Shown in pieces: positions 1 through 9,085 of a stretch of DNA of 64,000 nucleotides. The first letter of the stretch is position 1; every line of letters starts with the position of its first letter. The translations under genes and the position numbers were made by a program. This stretch comes from Virgibacillus dokdonensis. Its GTDB lineage: Bacteria > Bacillota > Bacilli > Bacillales > Amphibacillaceae. The notes beneath the pieces were generated by a model. That model searched no databases, had not been told where the DNA came from, and saw nothing but the letters and a program-made list of their open reading frames with translations. The stretch covers positions 1-64,000 of the forward strand of contig NZ_LT745763.1 of the NCBI RefSeq assembly GCF_900166595.1, read 5' to 3'.

Positions 1-572
1 AAAATTTCAATCCACGCACCTATACAAGGTGCGACGTTGCAAAAAACTACACTAAATTATTTAAACAAATTTCAATCCACGCACCTATACAAGGTGCGAC
101 TACAGCTTCGTAAATACCAACTTCAGAAATAACCATTTCAATCCACGCACCTATACAAGGTGCGACGGGGGTGACTGCTATTGGGTTAATAAATTGGATG
201 TTTGATTTCAATCCACGCACCTATACAAGGTGCGACGTACCTTTGTAATTCTTTTGGTAGTTTTGATTGTTTATTTCAATCCACGCACCTATACAAGGTG
301 CGACGATATTAAATGGCTTGTCGAACAAGCAGAGCGTTTAATTTCAATCCACGCACCTATACAAGGTGCGACAGGCGGAGGCGATAGAGTTCGGAAGGCA
401 GTTGGTAATTTCAATCCACGCACCTATACAAGGTGCGACCGGCGACGGTTGGGCACATCCGAAGGGTTACGTAATATTTCAATCCACGCACCTATACAAG
501 GTGCGACGAGATACGCCAAGAAAGGCGTAGATTAAAGAACATTTCAATCCACGCACCTATACAAGGTGCGAC
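1..572 (-). CRISPR. CRISPR array 1 (type I-C), truncated by left window edge
   Basis: Nine identical 32-bp repeats start at 4, 69, 135, 205, 273, 341, 408, 476 and 541, separated by spacers of 33-38 bp. Read on the minus strand the repeat begins GTCGCACCTTGTATAGGTGC and ends GTGGATTGAAAT, the typical I-C repeat with an ATTGAAAT 3' handle. It is therefore transcribed leftward, its leader lies at 573-694, and the repeat at 541-572 is leader-proximal. The first three bases are the end of a spacer, so older spacers lie outside the window. The repeat differs from array 2 only at two loop positions (GT versus TC). No protospacer search was possible. Confidence 0.97.
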
Positions 573-694
573 TGCGATTTCCTCCTATAAAATCCAATTT
601 TATGGAATTAATTAGGTTTTTATAAGTGTAAATCAAGTAAGTAAAGGCTTGTATTGCAATTTTTTGTTATATATAATCCATATTTTTCTATTTC
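573..694 (-). promoter_or_regulatory. Leader of CRISPR array 1
   Basis: AT-rich, gene-free 122 bp between the leader-proximal repeat and the shared 49-bp element. Its reverse complement resembles the leader of array 2 (8963-9085). The array-proximal ~53 bp are strongly conserved (both contain TATAAAAACC, AATTCCATAAA and TTTTATAGGA, and end AAATCGCA directly before the repeat), while the middle has diverged. Expected roles are pre-crRNA promoter and Cas1-Cas2 integration signal. No single promoter could be fixed by eye. Confidence 0.8.
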
Positions 695-743
695 ATTGGT
701 GCGAATCCCCCGGGGATTTCATGTGCACTTGGGGTTCGCACTA
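695..743 (-). repeat. 49-bp leader-boundary element, left copy (inverted)
   Basis: This 49-bp stretch is the exact reverse complement of 8914-8962. Each copy lies 122-123 bp from the first repeat of its array. Its ends, GTGCGAAYCCCC and GGGGATTCGCAC, can pair to form an imperfect hairpin around a GTGCAC-containing centre. It may be a protein anchor, a transcription stop, or the edge of an inverted leader duplication; the sequence alone does not decide. Confidence 0.85.
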
Positions 744-1035
744 AAAGTATAAAAGCCCTTCTACTAATTATTGTAGTATATTGTGGCTAAATTTCAATAT
801 TTTTATCATTTCACTATGTATAAAATTTTTTGGTTTTACAGTATTAGGAGAACAATGTTTTCTCCATAAGACTTAACGATAAGTCAAATTTCTCTAATGT
901 AGCTAGAAAAATTAAAAATATATACTTATTCATCCGTAGTCAATAGAAAAGGTTTATGGTACAATTTACCCAAGAACAACATGGCATTATTTTCCTATCT
1001 AACCTTATAAAATATACACGATAGGCTGTGATTAC
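744..1035 (+). promoter_or_regulatory. cas operon upstream region with candidate promoter
   Basis: Non-coding 292 bp between the left leader element and cas3. The best sigma-A-like candidate is TAGTCA (937-942), 17 bp, TACAAT (960-965); the -35 is poor. A short copy of the dispersed 'C' motif (ACTTAACGATAAGTC, about 872-886) lies upstream. The cas3 start has only a weak ribosome-binding site, suggesting modest basal translation. Confidence 0.35.
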
Positions 1036-3465
1036 ATGAATTTTATTGCACATATTCGACAAAGTGACAACGAAGTTCAAACTGTAAAGGATCACTTGTT
1101 AGAAGTCCAAGCATTGGCAGAAAAGTATGGTGAGCCGATAGGGATGAAACATTTGTGTGGGCTTGCAGGATTGCTTCATGACTTTGGCAAGTATAGCCAG
1201 GAATTTCTTCATTATATTCATGCTGCTGTATATCATCCGAAAGATGCCCCTAAACGAGGCAGTGTTGACCATTCCACGGCTGGTGCAAAACTACTATATA
1301 CATTATTACACACAAAAGATATGACACCTAATAAGGCGCTAGTGGCTGAGGTTGTCGGTAATGCTATTATATCCCATCACTCTTATCTACATGATTTTTT
1401 AACCCCTGAACTAGAGTCAAAATATTTAACTCGCGTTCGTGATAAGCCTTTGCATGAGTTTGATCAAATGAAAGAGAACTTTTTCGAAAATATTATGAAT
1501 AAGAATGAACTTGACCAATACATAGAAAAAGCAACCCAAGAATTACTTCCATTTATTCAAAGCGTTCCTAGGAAAGATACAGAAAAACAGTTCATGTTTG
1601 TTACAAAGTTTGTGTTTAGTGCACTTATTGATGCAGATCGTACGAATACGAGGTTATTTGAAGAAGATGAAACACCATCGAATCCTGATCATAAGGCATT
1701 GTTTGAAACGTATTACGAACGATTACATGAAAAAATAACGGCATTTCAAAACCATCCAAATGCAAATACACCCATTAATCGCTTGCGTTCAAAAATGTCA
1801 GAGCAATGCGAAGTAGCTGCGGAAAAAGAGTCTGGTATTTATACGCTGTCTATTCCTACAGGTGGAGGGAAAACATTAGCTAGTTTGCGATATGGATTAA
1901 AGCATGCTTTGTTACATCATAAAAAGCGAATTATCTATGTCGTTCCATATACCACCATTATTGAACAAAATGCGGAAGAAGTACGAAGTATATTAAAAGA
2001 TACAGAAAACATTTTAGAGCATCATTCTAATGTTATCTTAGATGATGATGATAATGATGAGCATCTAGACGGTACGATGACAGAAAAACAGAAGTTGAAA
2101 CTAGCTAAAGATAATTGGGATGCGCCAATTATTTTTACAACGATGGTACAGTTTTTAAATGTATTTTACGCAAAAGGAAGTCGTAATATTCGTCGCTTAC
2201 ATCATTTGAGTGAAGCAATTATCGTCTTTGATGAAGTGCAAAAAGTGCCTGTCAAATGTATTTCGTTATTTAATGAAGCGCTTAATTTCTTAAAAAATAA
2301 TTGTAAATCAAGTATCTTGCTTTGCACAGCAACGCAACCAGCGTTAGATTTTGTGCAAAATAAACTAGAAATTAAGACAGATGCGGAAATCGTTGAAAAT
2401 TTAACGGATGTGGTTGACGCTTTTAAACGAGTGGAAATTATAGACAAAGCAACCGATAGAGCGGTATTAACGAGTGATTTAGTCTCATTTATTGATCAAC
2501 AGTTAGAACGTGTTCAAAGTGTACTCGTTGTGTTAAACACGAAAAAAGTTGTGAAAACGCTTTATGAAGAGTTGCAACAAAATAGAGGTGATGACACCAA
2601 GATTTATCATTTAAGTACGTCCATGTGTGCGGCACATCGAAATGATATTTTAAGCAAATTAAGACAGGACTTGGATAATAATATTCCGGTTATTTGTATT
2701 AGCACCCAGCTAATTGAGGCTGGCGTAGATATTAGTTTTGATTGTGTTATCCGATCTTTAGCTGGTTTAGATTCGATTGCTCAAGCTGCAGGACGTTGTA
2801 ATCGACATGGGGAAAAGGATATGCAGGAAGTATACGTGATAGATCATCAAGAAGAACAGCTAAAGCATTTAAAAGAGATTGAAATTGGGAAACAAATTAC
2901 GAGGCGCATTTTAATTGATATGAAGCGAAACCAAAATGAGCATGGGGGCAATATCCTCTCGCCACAAGCGATGGAATGCTATTTTCAGGAGCTTTACTTA
3001 GCTTTTGCTAATGATTTGAATTATTTCATCCCAGCTTTAAAGAAAGACATGATGGAATTATTAACTGCTCCAAAAAATGAATTTAGCTATGTACAGGCAT
3101 ACCGAAGTAAGTATAGTGCTGAGGTGCCGTTATTTATTACAAATAGCTACCGAACAGCTGCCGAACATTTCCATGTTATCGATAACGTGACAACTTCTGT
3201 TATTGTTCCTTATGAGCATGGGGGGAAAGAATTGATAACAGAATTGAGTGGCAATATATCAATGGAAGATTTAGGACGCATTATGCGATATGCACAGCAT
3301 TATACGATTAACCTTTACAAATATGAGCTTGATTTAGTCATGAAAAATAACGGTTTAGTTTCTTTCTTTGATGGGAAAATCTATGCATTAGCAGATGGTG
3401 CCTATAGTAGTGAATTTGGATTTGATGTAGAAGGCGATAGTTCGGATGAAGTGTATATGTTTTAA
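1036..3465 (+). CDS. cas3: CRISPR-associated nuclease/helicase Cas3 (type I-C)
   Basis: An 809-residue HD nuclease plus superfamily 2 helicase that unwinds and degrades DNA bound by Cascade. The N-terminal HD domain shows LLHDFGKYSQEF near residue 47 and ISHHSY near 114. The helicase has a Walker A motif SIPTGGGKTLA near 275, a Walker B motif VFDEVQ near 400, and the C-terminal helicase motif ending QAAGRCNRHG near 590. Length fits single-polypeptide I-C Cas3. It is the first gene of a tightly packed cas operon; cas5c starts 42 bp downstream. The ATG at 1036 has a weak Shine-Dalgarno sequence. HD and helicase motifs appear intact, so activity is expected. Confidence 0.97.
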   Translation: MNFIAHIRQSDNEVQTVKDHLLEVQALAEKYGEPIGMKHLCGLAGLLHDFGKYSQEFLHYIHAAVYHPKDAPKRGSVDHSTAGAKLLYTLLHTKDMTPNKALVAEVVGNAIISHHSYLHDFLTPELESKYLTRVRDKPLHEFDQMKENFFENIMNKNELDQYIEKATQELLPFIQSVPRKDTEKQFMFVTKFVFSALIDADRTNTRLFEEDETPSNPDHKALFETYYERLHEKITAFQNHPNANTPINRLRSKMSEQCEVAAEKESGIYTLSIPTGGGKTLASLRYGLKHALLHHKKRIIYVVPYTTIIEQNAEEVRSILKDTENILEHHSNVILDDDDNDEHLDGTMTEKQKLKLAKDNWDAPIIFTTMVQFLNVFYAKGSRNIRRLHHLSEAIIVFDEVQKVPVKCISLFNEALNFLKNNCKSSILLCTATQPALDFVQNKLEIKTDAEIVENLTDVVDAFKRVEIIDKATDRAVLTSDLVSFIDQQLERVQSVLVVLNTKKVVKTLYEELQQNRGDDTKIYHLSTSMCAAHRNDILSKLRQDLDNNIPVICISTQLIEAGVDISFDCVIRSLAGLDSIAQAAGRCNRHGEKDMQEVYVIDHQEEQLKHLKEIEIGKQITRRILIDMKRNQNEHGGNILSPQAMECYFQELYLAFANDLNYFIPALKKDMMELLTAPKNEFSYVQAYRSKYSAEVPLFITNSYRTAAEHFHVIDNVTTSVIVPYEHGGKELITELSGNISMEDLGRIMRYAQHYTINLYKYELDLVMKNNGLVSFFDGKIYALADGAYSSEFGFDVEGDSSDEVYMF

Positions 3466-3507
3466 AGGAGCAAATATTACAAATCCACTTTGAAAGGGGG
3501 TGAACGA

Positions 3508-4218
3508 ATGCGAAATGCAATTGAATTTGAAGTGTGGGGAGACTATGCCCTGTTTACCGACCCGCTTACGAAGATAGGTGGGGAAAAATTGACGTATCAA
3601 GTACCTACATACCAAGCGTTAAAAGGAATTGTGGAGTCCGTCTACTGGAAGCCGACAATCGTTATGGTCGTAGATGCTGTACGAATTATGAACCCAATTC
3701 AAATGGAATCAAAAGGCATTCGCCCAATTGAATATAAAGGTGGAAATACGTTAGCTAACTATACGTACTTAAAACAGCCAAGATATCAAGTCAGGGCGCA
3801 TTTTGAGTTTAACCTTCATCGTCCTGATATGGCTTTTGATCGAAATGAGAACAAGCATTATAGCATTATGAAACGTGCTTTAAAAGCTGGCGGAAGAAGA
3901 GATGTATTCCTTGGTGCTAGAGAATGTCAAGCGTATGTTGAACCGTGCGTGTTTGGTGAAGGAGAAGGATTTTACGACAATTATGAGGAAATTCATTTTG
4001 GGACCATGGTGCATGGAGTGAATTACCCAGATGAGACAGGGGATAACCAAATGGAAGTTCGCCTTTGGAATGCTGTGATGAAGCATGGCGTCATCACATT
4101 TCCACGACCTGAGGAATGTAGTCTCACTCGTCCAATAAAAAAGATGAAAGCAAAGCAATTCAATGAAACCAATGTACAATCGGCTAATGCATTACTTGAT
4201 GAGATAGGAGGTGAGTAA
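3508..4218 (+). CDS. cas5c: Type I-C Cascade subunit / crRNA endonuclease Cas5c (Csd5)
   Basis: In type I-C, Cas5c takes over the Cas6 role: it cuts pre-crRNA in the repeat and then holds the 5' handle in Cascade. No cas6 is present here, as expected. The N-terminus ([21 protein letters not shown], then [21 protein letters not shown]) is characteristic of the family. The frame is open from a TTG at 3490, but the ATG at 3508 is chosen because AAAGGGGGTG lies just before it, giving 236 residues, the usual family length. It abuts cas8c, with its TAA directly followed by the next ATG. Confidence 0.95.
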   Translation: MRNAIEFEVWGDYALFTDPLTKIGGEKLTYQVPTYQALKGIVESVYWKPTIVMVVDAVRIMNPIQMESKGIRPIEYKGGNTLANYTYLKQPRYQVRAHFEFNLHRPDMAFDRNENKHYSIMKRALKAGGRRDVFLGARECQAYVEPCVFGEGEGFYDNYEEIHFGTMVHGVNYPDETGDNQMEVRLWNAVMKHGVITFPRPEECSLTRPIKKMKAKQFNETNVQSANALLDEIGGE

Positions 4219-6102
4219 ATGAGTTGGCTACACCAATTATATGAGACGTATGAAGCGAATTTGGATCGTGTCGGTGAAATTGAAAAAACAAGAGGCAATA
4301 AAAGTTATACATTACTACCGATTTCTCATACGACACAAAATGCGCATATTGAAGTCACTGTAACTGAAGATGGGGAGTTTCATTCAGCCACTGTTTTAGA
4401 TAAAGTGAATACATTAATTCCTACTACGGAAAGCTCTGCAAGTAGGTCAGGCTCTAAAGTAGCACCCTATCCACTTCACGATAAATTAAGCTATGTTGCT
4501 GGTGATTTTGTAAAGTACGGTGGAAAAATAAAAAAAGAAGAGCCATTTGCTAGTTACATAGAACAACTAGAAGAATGGGTGACATCACCGTACGGCCATC
4601 CAAAAGTAAAAAGTATCTTTACATACTTACAAAAGAAACAACTCATTAAAGATTTAGTGGCAGCAAATATCCTTTTTTTAGATGAACAAGGTCAGTTGAT
4701 CGGGAAATGGAATAAGAAGTATGAATCCTTACACGGAGAAAAGCCGGCTGTTTTCTCTGCTATTACGGGCGGACAAGAGAGCGCCTTTGTTCGATTTAAT
4801 GTATACTCGCCAACCAAACACTTAACCAATGTGTGGGAAGATAAAGAAATCTATGAATCCTTTATTCATTATTATAATAATTTAGTTGTCGAAAAGGATA
4901 TTTGTTTTGTAACCGGAACATGGCAGGCAAGTACGGAAAGACACGCCAATAAAATAAGGCATGCTGCAGATAAAGCGAAATTAATATCTGCAAACGATAC
5001 AAGTGGATTTACGTTTAGAGGTCGATTTAATAAAAGTTTGGAAGCGGCAAGCATTAGCTATGACGTGTCGCAAAAAGCGCATAATGCTTTGAAGTGGTTA
5101 ATTCTACGCCAAGGCTACATGCTCGATGAACGTGTTTTTCTAGTTTGGGGAAACGATCAATTGCAAACTGTCATGCCAATTGATGATACGTTTTCGATTC
5201 ATCCAACTGCAGCGGTTGTAGAGGAAAGCAAAACAAACACATTAGATCATTTTGCCAATGAAGTTGCTAAAGCATTTGCAGGCTACAAACATGATTTATC
5301 GATTACATCCAATGTAACGATATTAATTGTCGATTCGGCTACGACTGGGAGATTAGGAGTCTTATACTATCGAAATATGAATAAAGAATTTTATTTACAG
5401 AGATTAGAACATTGGCATTCTACGTGTGTTTGGGAGCATCGGTATCGCAAAAATGAGGATGGCAAGTTTGTGACATTTTTTGGAGCGCCAGCAACGAAAG
5501 ACATTGCATTCGCTGCTTATGGTTCACGAGCAAGTGATAAATTCGTGAAAGATTTAATGTCAAGAATGCTACCGTGTATTGTTGATAACAGAGAAATACC
5601 GACAGATATAGTAAATAGTACATTTTACCGAGCGTCTAACCCAGTCGCGATGGAAAAATGGGAGTGGGAAAAAACGTTAAGTATCGCATGTGCATTAATT
5701 AATAAAAGGGAGGGAATGGATGTGGCTTTAGATCGTGAATTGGATGATCGTGATTATTTATTTGGCCGATTATTAGCGTTAGCGGATGTACTAGAAAGAA
5801 GGGCATTGGATCAAGATGAGACACGTGCTACGAATGCGATTCGTTATATGAATGCTTTTTCTAAACATCCTGCTCGTACTTGGAAGACGCTTCAGGAAAG
5901 TATACAGCCATATCAAGCTAGACTTGGAAAGCGAGGTAATTATCTGGCTAGTTTAATTGATGAGGTTGGCTCGAAATTAACGATAGAAAATTTCAACGAC
6001 AAACCGTTGTCAGGAAAATATTTATTAGGGTTTTATAGCCAACGTAGGGATTTGTACCAAAAAAAGACAGTAGAAAATAATAGCGAGGAGAATGGGAAAT
6101 GA
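4219..6102 (+). CDS. cas8c: Type I-C Cascade large subunit Cas8c (Csd1)
   Basis: A 627-residue large subunit, which in type I-C Cascade recognises the PAM and helps open target DNA. It was identified by its place between cas5c and cas7c, its length, and Csd1-like segments such as GDFVKYGGK near residue 95 and AALWL-like 'HNALKWLILRQGYMLDERVFLVWG' split around residues 291-314. A ribosome-binding site (GGAGGTGAG) overlaps the end of cas5c. Its stop codon overlaps the cas7c start (ATGA). The last ~126 codons look separately translatable as Cas11c (see that entry). Confidence 0.93.
   Translation: MSWLHQLYETYEANLDRVGEIEKTRGNKSYTLLPISHTTQNAHIEVTVTEDGEFHSATVLDKVNTLIPTTESSASRSGSKVAPYPLHDKLSYVAGDFVKYGGKIKKEEPFASYIEQLEEWVTSPYGHPKVKSIFTYLQKKQLIKDLVAANILFLDEQGQLIGKWNKKYESLHGEKPAVFSAITGGQESAFVRFNVYSPTKHLTNVWEDKEIYESFIHYYNNLVVEKDICFVTGTWQASTERHANKIRHAADKAKLISANDTSGFTFRGRFNKSLEAASISYDVSQKAHNALKWLILRQGYMLDERVFLVWGNDQLQTVMPIDDTFSIHPTAAVVEESKTNTLDHFANEVAKAFAGYKHDLSITSNVTILIVDSATTGRLGVLYYRNMNKEFYLQRLEHWHSTCVWEHRYRKNEDGKFVTFFGAPATKDIAFAAYGSRASDKFVKDLMSRMLPCIVDNREIPTDIVNSTFYRASNPVAMEKWEWEKTLSIACALINKREGMDVALDRELDDRDYLFGRLLALADVLERRALDQDETRATNAIRYMNAFSKHPARTWKTLQESIQPYQARLGKRGNYLASLIDEVGSKLTIENFNDKPLSGKYLLGFYSQRRDLYQKKTVENNSEENGK
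5722..6102 (+). CDS. cas11c: Cas11c small subunit from internal start within cas8c (predicted)
   Basis: Type I-C systems are known to make a Cas11c small subunit by internal translation initiation near the 3' end of cas8c. A strong GGAGG (5709-5713) lies inside cas8c. Eight bases after it is an in-frame GTG at 5722, giving a 126-residue product. An ATG at 5716 is also in frame but only 2 bases from the GGAGG. The product is helical-looking (VALDRELDDRDYLFGRLLAL...) and its size matches described Cas11c proteins. Function is inferred from the family; the exact start is uncertain between 5716 and 5722. Confidence 0.75.
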   Translation: MALDRELDDRDYLFGRLLALADVLERRALDQDETRATNAIRYMNAFSKHPARTWKTLQESIQPYQARLGKRGNYLASLIDEVGSKLTIENFNDKPLSGKYLLGFYSQRRDLYQKKTVENNSEENGK

Positions 6103-6944
6103 CGATATTAGATCATAAAATAGATTTTGCGGTAGTTTTATCTGTAAACAATGCGAACCCAAATGGAGATCCATTAAATGGTAATAGACCTAGGCAAAAC
6201 TACGATGGGCATGGAGAAATCTCCGATGTTGCCATTAAGCGTAAAATTAGAAATCGCTTTTTAGATATGGGTGAGAAAGTATTTGTGCAATCGAATGATT
6301 ATAAAGTAGATCAATATAAAAGTCTAAAAGACCGTGCTGATGCTCATGAAGAGCTTAATAAAGCTTCTAAAGCAAAAGATAATGAAACGTTTGCTAGATT
6401 AGCGTGTGAAGAGTGGATTGATGTACGTAGTTTTGGACAAGTGTTTGCTTTTAAAGGTTCTGATGTATCTGTTGGTGTTCGAGGACCAGTATCTGTTCAT
6501 ACCGCAACAAGTAAAGACCCCGTTGATATAACAAGTATGCAAATTACAAAAAGTGTCAATTCCGTTACTGGGGATAAAAAAGGGTCAGATACGATGGGGA
6601 TGAAGCATCGCGTGGATTTTGGGTTATACGTTTTTTATGGAAGTATCAATACGCAATTAGCAGAAAAAACAGGTTTTTCCACAAAAGATGCTGAGAAGCT
6701 AAAGCAAGCGTTAATTAATTTGTTCGAAAATGATGCGTCATCAGCAAGGCCAGATGGAAGTATGGAAGTTCACCACGTTTATTGGTGGGAGCATCATTCT
6801 AAGTTAGGACAATACTCATCAGCTAAAGTACACAGAACAGTAAAAATTAAATCAGATAAGGAATCTCCTAAGAGCTATGATGACTATTCCATCACTGTTG
6901 AAGAATTGGACGGGCTACCTGTAGAGGTATTGGATGGCAAATAA
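6099..6944 (+). CDS. cas7: Type I-C Cascade backbone subunit Cas7c (Csd2)
   Basis: A 281-residue RAMP protein that polymerises along the crRNA spacer to form the Cascade backbone. The N-terminal FAVVLSVNNANPNGDPLNG and the downstream DVAIKRKIRNRF are hallmark Csd2 segments. The C-terminal region includes VHHVYWWEHH near residue 225. The start overlaps the cas8c stop (ATGA) and its end overlaps cas4 by 11 bp, indicating translational coupling. Length is normal for the family. Confidence 0.96.
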   Translation: MTILDHKIDFAVVLSVNNANPNGDPLNGNRPRQNYDGHGEISDVAIKRKIRNRFLDMGEKVFVQSNDYKVDQYKSLKDRADAHEELNKASKAKDNETFARLACEEWIDVRSFGQVFAFKGSDVSVGVRGPVSVHTATSKDPVDITSMQITKSVNSVTGDKKGSDTMGMKHRVDFGLYVFYGSINTQLAEKTGFSTKDAEKLKQALINLFENDASSARPDGSMEVHHVYWWEHHSKLGQYSSAKVHRTVKIKSDKESPKSYDDYSITVEELDGLPVEVLDGK

Positions 6945-7590
6945 AGAAGAAGACTTTTTAATGCTTTCTGGGATTCAACATTTCGAGTTTTGTCGTCGTC
7001 AATGGGCGCTAATCCATATTGAGCAACAATGGGAAGAAAACGTGAAAACAATTGAAGGACATTACTTACATCGCAAAGCGGACGAGCCGATGATACGTGA
7101 AAAGAGGGGCAATAAATTAATTATCAGAGCTTTGCCAGTAAAGTCGAAAACGTTAAAAATAAACGGGATTTGCGATGTAGTTGAATTTATACAAGATGAA
7201 AGGGGTATTGACATTCACGGGGAAGAAGGAAGTTATCTTCCCTTCCCTGTGGAATATAAACGAGGACGACCGAAAAGAGATGATGCGGACATCTTACAAT
7301 TAACTGCTCAAGCGATATGTTTAGAAGAGATGCTACTCTGCCAAATAGAAAAAGGGTTTATGTATTATCATGAGATCAAGCACAGGGTGGAAGTTCCTTT
7401 TACCGATTATCTTAGACAAAGAGTAAAAGACATTACGGCTGAGATGCATGATTATTATCAGAGACGGCATACGCCAAAAGTGAAGACAGGTTCCTTTTGC
7501 AAAAGCTGTTCCCTGCAGCATATATGTTTGCCAAAGCTCATGAATAAACGATCGGTAAAAAGTTATATTGAAGGGAAAATAAATGAATGA
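6934..7590 (+). CDS. cas4: CRISPR adaptation exonuclease Cas4
   Basis: A 218-residue RecB-like nuclease with an iron-sulfur cluster that trims prespacers and sets PAM-dependent integration orientation together with Cas1-Cas2. One cysteine lies near residue 20 (FEFCRRQWALIH) and three near the C-terminus (FCKSCSLQHIC), the four-cysteine [4Fe-4S] arrangement. The catalytic core is visible as GICDVVEF and PVEYKRGRPK. It overlaps cas7c by 11 bp and cas1 by 4 bp. Nothing appears to be missing. Confidence 0.95.
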   Translation: MANKEEDFLMLSGIQHFEFCRRQWALIHIEQQWEENVKTIEGHYLHRKADEPMIREKRGNKLIIRALPVKSKTLKINGICDVVEFIQDERGIDIHGEEGSYLPFPVEYKRGRPKRDDADILQLTAQAICLEEMLLCQIEKGFMYYHEIKHRVEVPFTDYLRQRVKDITAEMHDYYQRRHTPKVKTGSFCKSCSLQHICLPKLMNKRSVKSYIEGKINE

Positions 7591-8618
7591 GGAAGCTTCT
7601 TAACACGCTTTTTATTACGCAATCAGATGTTTATTTATCTCTGGATGGAGACAATATTGTCTTATTAAAGGAACAAGAAAAATTAGCGAGATTGCCACTT
7701 CATAATTTAGAATCCATTGTATCGTTTGGGTATACAGGTGCAAGTCCTGCATTAATGGGTTACTGTGCAAAACGTAACATCTCGATCGTTTTCATGACCA
7801 TGAATGGAAGTTTTCTTGCTAGAGTAATTGGGGAGAGTAAAGGAAATGTTGTTTTAAGAAAACGTCAATATCAGCTTTCTGAAGACGAAGACCAATCAGC
7901 TATTATAGCTCGCAACTTTATTGTAGGAAAAATTTTCAATCATAAGTGGATGATTGAACGAATGACTCGGGATTACCCTTTGCGAATTGATGTAGCTGCG
8001 TTTAAAGAAGTGTCAGTCCAATTATCAAATGTGATGCAAGAAGTAAGAGCTTGCCGTGATTTAGAAAGCTTAAGAGGATGGGAAGGGCAGGCTGCGTATA
8101 GTTATAATAAGGTTTTTGATCAAATGATACTGCAGCAGAAAGAAGTCTTTTTCTTTCATTCTCGTTCACGAAGACCGCCTTTAGATAAGGTGAATGCCAT
8201 GCTGTCATTTGCATATACACTACTTGCGAATGATATGGCAGCAGCACTGGAATCCGTTGGTCTTGATGCATATGTTGGATTTTTACATCGTGATCGTCCG
8301 GGAAGAGCTTCATTAGCCTTGGATGTTATGGAAGAGTTAAGGGGAATTTATGCCGATCGGTTTGTTGTTTCAATGGTTAATAAGAAAACAATCAAAGAGG
8401 AAGATTTTCTACGTAAGGAGAATGGTGCGGTTATTATGACGGATGATGGAAGGAAAAAGTTTCTATCAGCTTGGCAAACGAAAAAGCAAGAGAAGATGAC
8501 GCATCCTTATTTAGGAGAAAAAATAACATGGGGATTGGTTCCTTATGCGCAATCACTATTGTTAGCACGCTATCTACGGGGAGACTTAGACGAGTATCCA
8601 CCATTTTTGTGGAAGTAG
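7587..8618 (+). CDS. cas1: CRISPR integrase Cas1 (type I-C)
   Basis: A 343-residue Cas1, the metal-dependent integrase that inserts new spacers at the leader end. Expected catalytic positions are visible: the glutamate in RGWEGQAA (about residue 166), the histidine in YVGFLHRDRPGR (about 234) and the acidic residues in ALDVMEELR (about 249). It starts with an ATGA overlap with cas4, and cas2 follows after 7 bp. Two arrays share this single cas1. Confidence 0.97.
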   Translation: MRKLLNTLFITQSDVYLSLDGDNIVLLKEQEKLARLPLHNLESIVSFGYTGASPALMGYCAKRNISIVFMTMNGSFLARVIGESKGNVVLRKRQYQLSEDEDQSAIIARNFIVGKIFNHKWMIERMTRDYPLRIDVAAFKEVSVQLSNVMQEVRACRDLESLRGWEGQAAYSYNKVFDQMILQQKEVFFFHSRSRRPPLDKVNAMLSFAYTLLANDMAAALESVGLDAYVGFLHRDRPGRASLALDVMEELRGIYADRFVVSMVNKKTIKEEDFLRKENGAVIMTDDGRKKFLSAWQTKKQEKMTHPYLGEKITWGLVPYAQSLLLARYLRGDLDEYPPFLWK

Positions 8619-8625
8619 GGATAAA

Positions 8626-8916
8626 ATGTTAGTATTGGTTACATATGATGTTAACACGTCAAGTGATGGTGGACAAAAACGATTACGAAAAGTAGCTAAA
8701 GTATGTCAAAATTATGGTCAGCGTGTTCAGCATTCTGTTTTTGAATGTATTGTTGACGATACACAATTTGCGACATTAAAAATTAAACTTAGAGAAGTAA
8801 TTGATGAGGAAAGAGATAGCTTGCGTTTTTATCGGTTAGGGAACAATTATAAAACGAAGGTAGAACATGTTGGGGCAAAAGAAACTATTCATTTAGAAGA
8901 TCCATTAATTTTTTAG
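8626..8916 (+). CDS. cas2: CRISPR adaptation protein Cas2
   Basis: A 96-residue ferredoxin-like protein beginning MLVLVTYDVNT, the canonical Cas2 first strand with its conserved aspartate. RVQHSVFECIVDD and LRFYRLG follow as in I-C Cas2. It forms the structural core of the Cas1-Cas2 integrase. It is the last gene of the operon; its TAG stop codon is the first three bases of the right-hand 49-bp element. Confidence 0.97.
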   Translation: MLVLVTYDVNTSSDGGQKRLRKVAKVCQNYGQRVQHSVFECIVDDTQFATLKIKLREVIDEERDSLRFYRLGNNYKTKVEHVGAKETIHLEDPLIF

Positions 8917-8962
8917 TGCGAACCCCAAGTGCACATGAAATCCCCGGGGGATTCGCACCAAT
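8914..8962 (+). repeat. 49-bp leader-boundary element, right copy
   Basis: Identical over all 49 bases to the reverse complement of 695-743. It includes the cas2 stop codon and can fold into a hairpin (GTGCGAACCCC near the start pairing with GGGGATTCGCAC near the end). A stop of cas mRNA here is possible, although only a short A-rich tract follows rather than a T-run. Beyond this element the two flanks resume only partial similarity. Confidence 0.85.
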
Positions 8963-9085
8963 AAAAGTGGAAAATATGGTTTGTTTTTAACAAAATTTAG
9001 CTGTTTTAGATGTAAATCACCTAATTCCCTATTATAAAAACCCATTTAATTCCATAAACAAGGAATTTTATAGGAAGAAATCGCA
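8963..9085 (+). promoter_or_regulatory. Leader of CRISPR array 2
   Basis: AT-rich, gene-free 123 bp ending AAATCGCA directly before the first repeat, as in leader 1. The 53 bp next to the array share most bases with leader 1, including TATAAAAACC, TTAATTCCATAAA and TTTTATAGGA. Expected to hold the pre-crRNA promoter and the integration signal. Confidence 0.8.

Noticed and set aside
230-535. Open frame of 101 codons inside CRISPR array 1
   Set aside because: It is repeated NPRTYTRCD/SIHAPIQGAT translation of the CRISPR repeats, not a gene. The same applies to frames within array 2 (9096-10370).
2202-2447. Minus-strand frame within cas3
   Set aside because: Antisense shadow of a strongly conserved gene without ribosome-binding site.
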